NCBI GenBank assembly: GCA_002427745.1
Contig: DIYF01000004.1
Location: 34,139 to 98,138, forward strand
DNA: 64,000 nt
Source: Roseivirga sp. UBA6061
Lineage (GTDB): Bacteria; Bacteroidota; Bacteroidia; Cytophagales; Cyclobacteriaceae
Direction: 5' to 3'
Positions 62,829 to 64,000 of this stretch are shown in pieces (positions within the stretch are counted from its first letter, which is position 1; each line of letters opens with the position of its first letter). The position numbers and the translations under genes were made by a program. The notes below the pieces were generated by a model. The model saw only the letters and a list, made by a program, of their open reading frames with translations, had not been told where the DNA came from and did no database searches.

Positions 62829-63867
62829 TTTTGAACTGGCAGAGCAGCCAAGGGCATCTGTTCTGATTATTTATACCGGAGGAACTCTCGGAATGGACTA
62901 CAGTGAGAGTAGGGCCCTGGTCCCCTGTGGCTTTGATCAGATACTGAAGCGAATGCCTGTTTTGAAGGAGCTTAACATTAACCTCTCTGTAGCCTCACTT
63001 GATCCGCCAATTGACTCATCCAATATTAACTCAAGTCACTGGTTGCTGATGGCGCAGATAATAGAAGAGCACTATCATCAGTTTGATGGCTTTATTGTGT
63101 TACACGGCACAGACACAATGGCCTATTCGGCTTCGGCACTGAGCTTTATCCTGCAGGGAGTCAATAAGCCTGTCATCTTTACAGGAGCCCAGTTGCCCAT
63201 TGCTTCTCCCAGGTCAGATGGTCATGAAAATTTCGTTACCGCTTTGGAAATAGCGGCTGACAAGATTGACGGAGTACCACGGGTGTCTGAAATATGCATT
63301 TTTTTCAATCACTTGTTGTTGAGGGGCAATCGTTCTAAAAAAGTAGAAAGCCAGCATTTTGATGCTTTTGAATCTGAGAACTATCCTGTGCTGGCCGAGG
63401 CAGGTATTGTAATAGACTATAATTTACCGTCTATCAAACCTTATGACAAGGAGGCAAAGCTCGTGCTTTACACAGAAATGAGCGAAGAGGTTTTGATCCT
63501 CAAACTCTTTCCCGGTATCAATGAGACCACTACTGCCAACATACTCGGGGCTGCCAATATCCGGGGTGTGGTCATGGAGAGTTATGGTGCGGGGAATGTG
63601 CCTCATCAACCCTGGTTTCTGGAGCTGCTTAAGCAAACGATTGAATCGGGCGTAGTGGTGCTTAATGTGTCCCAGTGCAATGGTGGTACGGTAGTGCAGG
63701 GGAAGTATGAAGCCAGCAGTTCTCTGGACAAAATCGGAGTGGTCAGTGGCAGAGACCTGACCACCGAAGCAGCTACTACAAAGATGATGTATGCCCTCGG
63801 AAGGTATACGGATGTTGCAGATATAAAAAACTGTCTTACCACATCAGTTTCGGGCGAAATAAACTGA
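62812..63867 (+). CDS. ansA: L-asparaginase, type I
   Basis: 351 residues, a normal size for bacterial AnsA. Catalytic Thr in IYTGGTLGMDYS (about residue 21), the second site FIVLHGTDTMAYSASALSFIL, and GAQLPIASPRSDGHENFV. Converts asparagine to aspartate. There is no signal peptide, so it is the cytoplasmic kind. ATG overlaps the end of tatD. Confidence 0.93.
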   Translation: MISILDFELAEQPRASVLIIYTGGTLGMDYSESRALVPCGFDQILKRMPVLKELNINLSVASLDPPIDSSNINSSHWLLMAQIIEEHYHQFDGFIVLHGTDTMAYSASALSFILQGVNKPVIFTGAQLPIASPRSDGHENFVTALEIAADKIDGVPRVSEICIFFNHLLLRGNRSKKVESQHFDAFESENYPVLAEAGIVIDYNLPSIKPYDKEAKLVLYTEMSEEVLILKLFPGINETTTANILGAANIRGVVMESYGAGNVPHQPWFLELLKQTIESGVVVLNVSQCNGGTVVQGKYEASSSLDKIGVVSGRDLTTEAATTKMMYALGRYTDVADIKNCLTTSVSGEIN

Positions 63868-63957
63868 TTTTGCGCCTGTCACAAAAAGCTAAATGAGCTT
63901 GCATAAAGGTATTTTTATTGATTTATTTGCCAGACTGCGAGAAGCGCATTATGGATT

Positions 63958-64000
63958 GGAGAGGTGTCCGAGTGGTTGAAGGAGCACGCCTGGAAAGTGT
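63958..64000 (+). tRNA. tRNA-Ser(GGA), 5' part
   Basis: Acceptor strand GGAGAGG, then TG, the D-arm TCCGAGTGGTTGAAGGA, the anticodon stem CACGC/GTGT(G) and the loop CTGGAAA with anticodon GGA at 34-36. The long variable arm of tRNA-Ser would follow, but the window ends in the anticodon stem. Confidence 0.9.

Noticed and set aside
1..64000. CRISPR arrays, toxin-antitoxin pairs, restriction or other defence genes
   Set aside because: I looked for regularly spaced repeats, cas-like and restriction/helicase motifs and saw none; the region is largely core genome.

Overview
The window looks like a chromosomal segment of a free-living, probably marine, Bacteroidota bacterium of the Cytophagales type. 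Supporting signs are the promoters of the TAnnTTTG class seen upstream of ahcY and greA, the many orphan FtsX-type permeases, PadR-permease and LytS/LytTR pairs, MsrB-MsrA and TlpA-like proteins, the DUF177-rpmF-fabH-efp-accB-accC cluster, TTG/GTG starts at several genes, and lipoproteins with short SC-type lipoboxes. The assignment below phylum is an inference. About 63 protein genes are supported, plus one partial tRNA-Ser at the right edge. No insertion sequence, prophage or CRISPR array is visible, so the segment is mostly ordinary core genome with a few regulatory and surface-polysaccharide islands.

Layout. 1-3.2 kb: the tail of an alpha-2-macroglobulin gene and pbpC. 3.2-9.1 kb: small membrane proteins, lipoproteins, an AraC regulator, a methionine sulfoxide reductase fusion and a thioredoxin-like lipoprotein. 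9.1-12.1 kb: a DUF429 protein, a GT-B glycosyltransferase paired with a calcineurin-like phosphatase, and an acyl carrier protein. 12.2-20.5 kb: an NtrY/NtrC-like two-component system divergent from two tandem HlyD adaptors, an ABC ATPase and a TolC protein. 20.5-26.9 kb: a predicted exported protein, lpxH, ftsH, rsfS, birA and ahcY. 27-34 kb: a surface-glycan set of four glycosyltransferases and two FkbM methyltransferases. 34.4-43.1 kb: a PadR regulator, two large FtsX permeases, a secreted HExxH protease and a LytS/LytTR pair. 43.4-49 kb: an esterase and the acc/fab/rpmF cluster. 49-51.7 kb: carbonic anhydrase and a SulP transporter. 51.8-57.6 kb: pdxA, rsmA, mgtE, a 2-hydroxyacid dehydrogenase, greA, a HIT protein and ruvC. 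57.7-62 kb: a polysaccharide module with two processive-type GT2 enzymes, a NodB deacetylase and a SpoIIE-type phosphatase. 62-64 kb: a TatD nuclease, asparaginase and tRNA-Ser(GGA).

The most distinctive locus is 12.2-20.5 kb. Each HlyD gene has its own sigma-54 (-24/-12) promoter candidate, TGGCAY-N5-TTG, at the right distance from the start codon. Upstream lie GTTC half-sites repeated every 10 bp, which fit enhancer sites for the neighbouring sigma-54 activator. The operon encodes adaptor, ATPase and outer-membrane channel but no permease, while two large permeases without an ATPase lie 16-22 kb away. A short terminated transcript (candidate small RNA) may sit between the regulator and the operon. 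Other regulatory signals worth attention are an 18-bp direct repeat upstream of padR, a duplicated terminator element at 43.16-43.35 kb, and two hairpins between the ATPase and tolC genes.
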